In this document: piece by piece, positions 63,430-64,000 of the stretch | Layout: every line of letters starts with the position of its first letter | Numbering within the stretch: position 1 is the stretch's first letter | Origin: Aquila chrysaetos chrysaetos | Lineage: Eukaryota > Chordata > Aves > Accipitriformes > Accipitridae | Assembly (NCBI RefSeq): GCF_900496995.4 | Contig: NC_044019.1 | Location: 2,790,001 to 2,854,000 of the forward strand | Direction of reading: 5' to 3' | DNA length: 64,000 nt | The notes under the pieces: model-generated | Databases searched by the model: none | Told to the model about the DNA's origin: nothing | Seen by the model: only the letters and a program-made list of their open reading frames with translations | Position numbers and translations under genes: made by a program

Positions 63430-63660
63430 GAGACAACACCTCCGGCACCCACGGCCCCGCCGTACCGCTGCTTGGTCCAGGGTGGGGGCAGGCAGCAGCC
63501 CCCGCGGGGAGCAGATGGCGACTCGCAGCACTACACTGCGCGGAGCCCCGTGGGGGCCAGATGGACCGCAGGGGAGCAGAACCGTCCCGTCGTCGTCGTC
63601 CCCCCTCCGTTTCCGCTGCCATTTTACCCAACCAGCTCTAACAGCAGCCATAAATATTTA
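63430..63660. other. CpG-containing patch near the window edge
   Basis: This is a moderately CpG-rich stretch with CGTCGTCGTCGTC near 63589 and a YY1-like GCCATTTTA near 63618. It shares the 14-mer CGCCGTACCGCTGC (63460) with the PTP4A2 CpG island (22486). It might border a promoter beyond the window. No exon is seen. Confidence 0.3.
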
Positions 63661-64000
63661 ACAGCTTCATCCTCTGCTCCGCTGATGAACCGACAGCCGG
63701 AGGGACGGCAGCTCCCACCGCTCCAGCCCACTTTGCACCGCACTGGGGGGTCACTGGGCCGAGACCCCCCGCCACGTGGGCACGGCTAAGGGCACATCCC
63801 CTCCCCGCAGCATCGCTAAATAACCCCGGCAAGCCAGGCTGGAAACGCTTGAGGACTGAAATGTGGTGAATGAAGACTTAGGAGGGTGCCGGGACATTTC
63901 CCAAGAGCTGGGGACGAGGGGGATGCTGGCAAAGCTGGGCAGGTCACCCACCCTCCTGGGTGGGTGTCAGGCTCTGCGGTGGCCCCATCCCGGGCACCGT

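Larger units (their letters stand above)
58906..64000. other. Gene-free GC-rich right end
   Basis: This stretch is GC-rich with many G or C runs of 8-16. I found no recognisable coding exon. Frames of up to 346 codons (61409-62449 minus) lack any known sequence and are expected in stop-poor DNA. It contains the simple repeats, motif islands and CpG patches listed separately. The next gene, which I would expect to be KPNA6 if human gene order holds, does not appear before the window ends. Confidence 0.6.

Noticed and set aside
58906-64000. First exons of KPNA6, the expected next gene
   Set aside because: No part of the importin-alpha N terminus that I know could be read in any frame. The gene may start beyond the window.

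Overview
This is a vertebrate nuclear window, most likely from a bird microchromosome. It holds three spliced genes that I recognise from their proteins: PTP4A2 (minus strand), KHDRBS1 (plus) and TMEM39B (plus). The gene order matches human 1p35 as I remember it. All three genes are compact, about 20, 17 and 9 kb. Base composition swings from AT-rich introns to CpG-dense promoters, and a few ancient amniote repeats can be recognised. I cannot name the species. A non-avian sauropsid is not strictly excluded.

Layout. Positions 1-22015 (minus) are PTP4A2: a 3'UTR of about 2.4 kb, five coding exons giving a 167-residue prenylated phosphatase, a 671-nt exon carrying the start codon behind a 575-nt leader with three upstream ORFs, and a probable non-coding first exon in a CpG island near 22.0-22.3 kb. 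Positions 22.3-26.4 kb separate the PTP4A2 and KHDRBS1 promoters. This stretch holds a degenerate array of an ATTGGTACGGCCC-like motif, a possible minus-strand transcript, and at its right end six NRF1-like sites. Positions 26475-42875 (plus) are the nine coding exons of KHDRBS1 (Sam68, 436 residues), followed by a 3'UTR to about 44.07 kb. Positions 44.1-49.7 kb are intergenic, with an exon-like 62-nt block and a CTCF-like site. Positions 49942-58774 (plus) are TMEM39B, nine exons and 488 residues, whose start codon is separated from the rest of the reading frame by a 2.2-kb intron. Positions 58.9-64 kb are very GC-rich. I find no gene there, but there are simple repeats, long G runs, a CTCF-like site, and islands of homeodomain-type motifs that resemble conserved enhancers.

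The genes do not form a pathway. PTP4A2 is a membrane-bound signalling phosphatase, KHDRBS1 a nuclear RNA-binding and splicing regulator, and TMEM39B an ER multi-pass protein. All three have CpG-island promoters.

I did not find an undescribed molecular system. The best leads are the uORF cluster in the PTP4A2 leader, the GGTACGG motif array beside its promoter, the NRF1 array at KHDRBS1, the split initiator of TMEM39B, a palindromic K50-homeodomain site in the gene-free right end, and two exon-like blocks outside the known transcripts. All splice junctions, proteins and motif matches were read by eye from the sequence. Family statements come from general knowledge and no database was searched.
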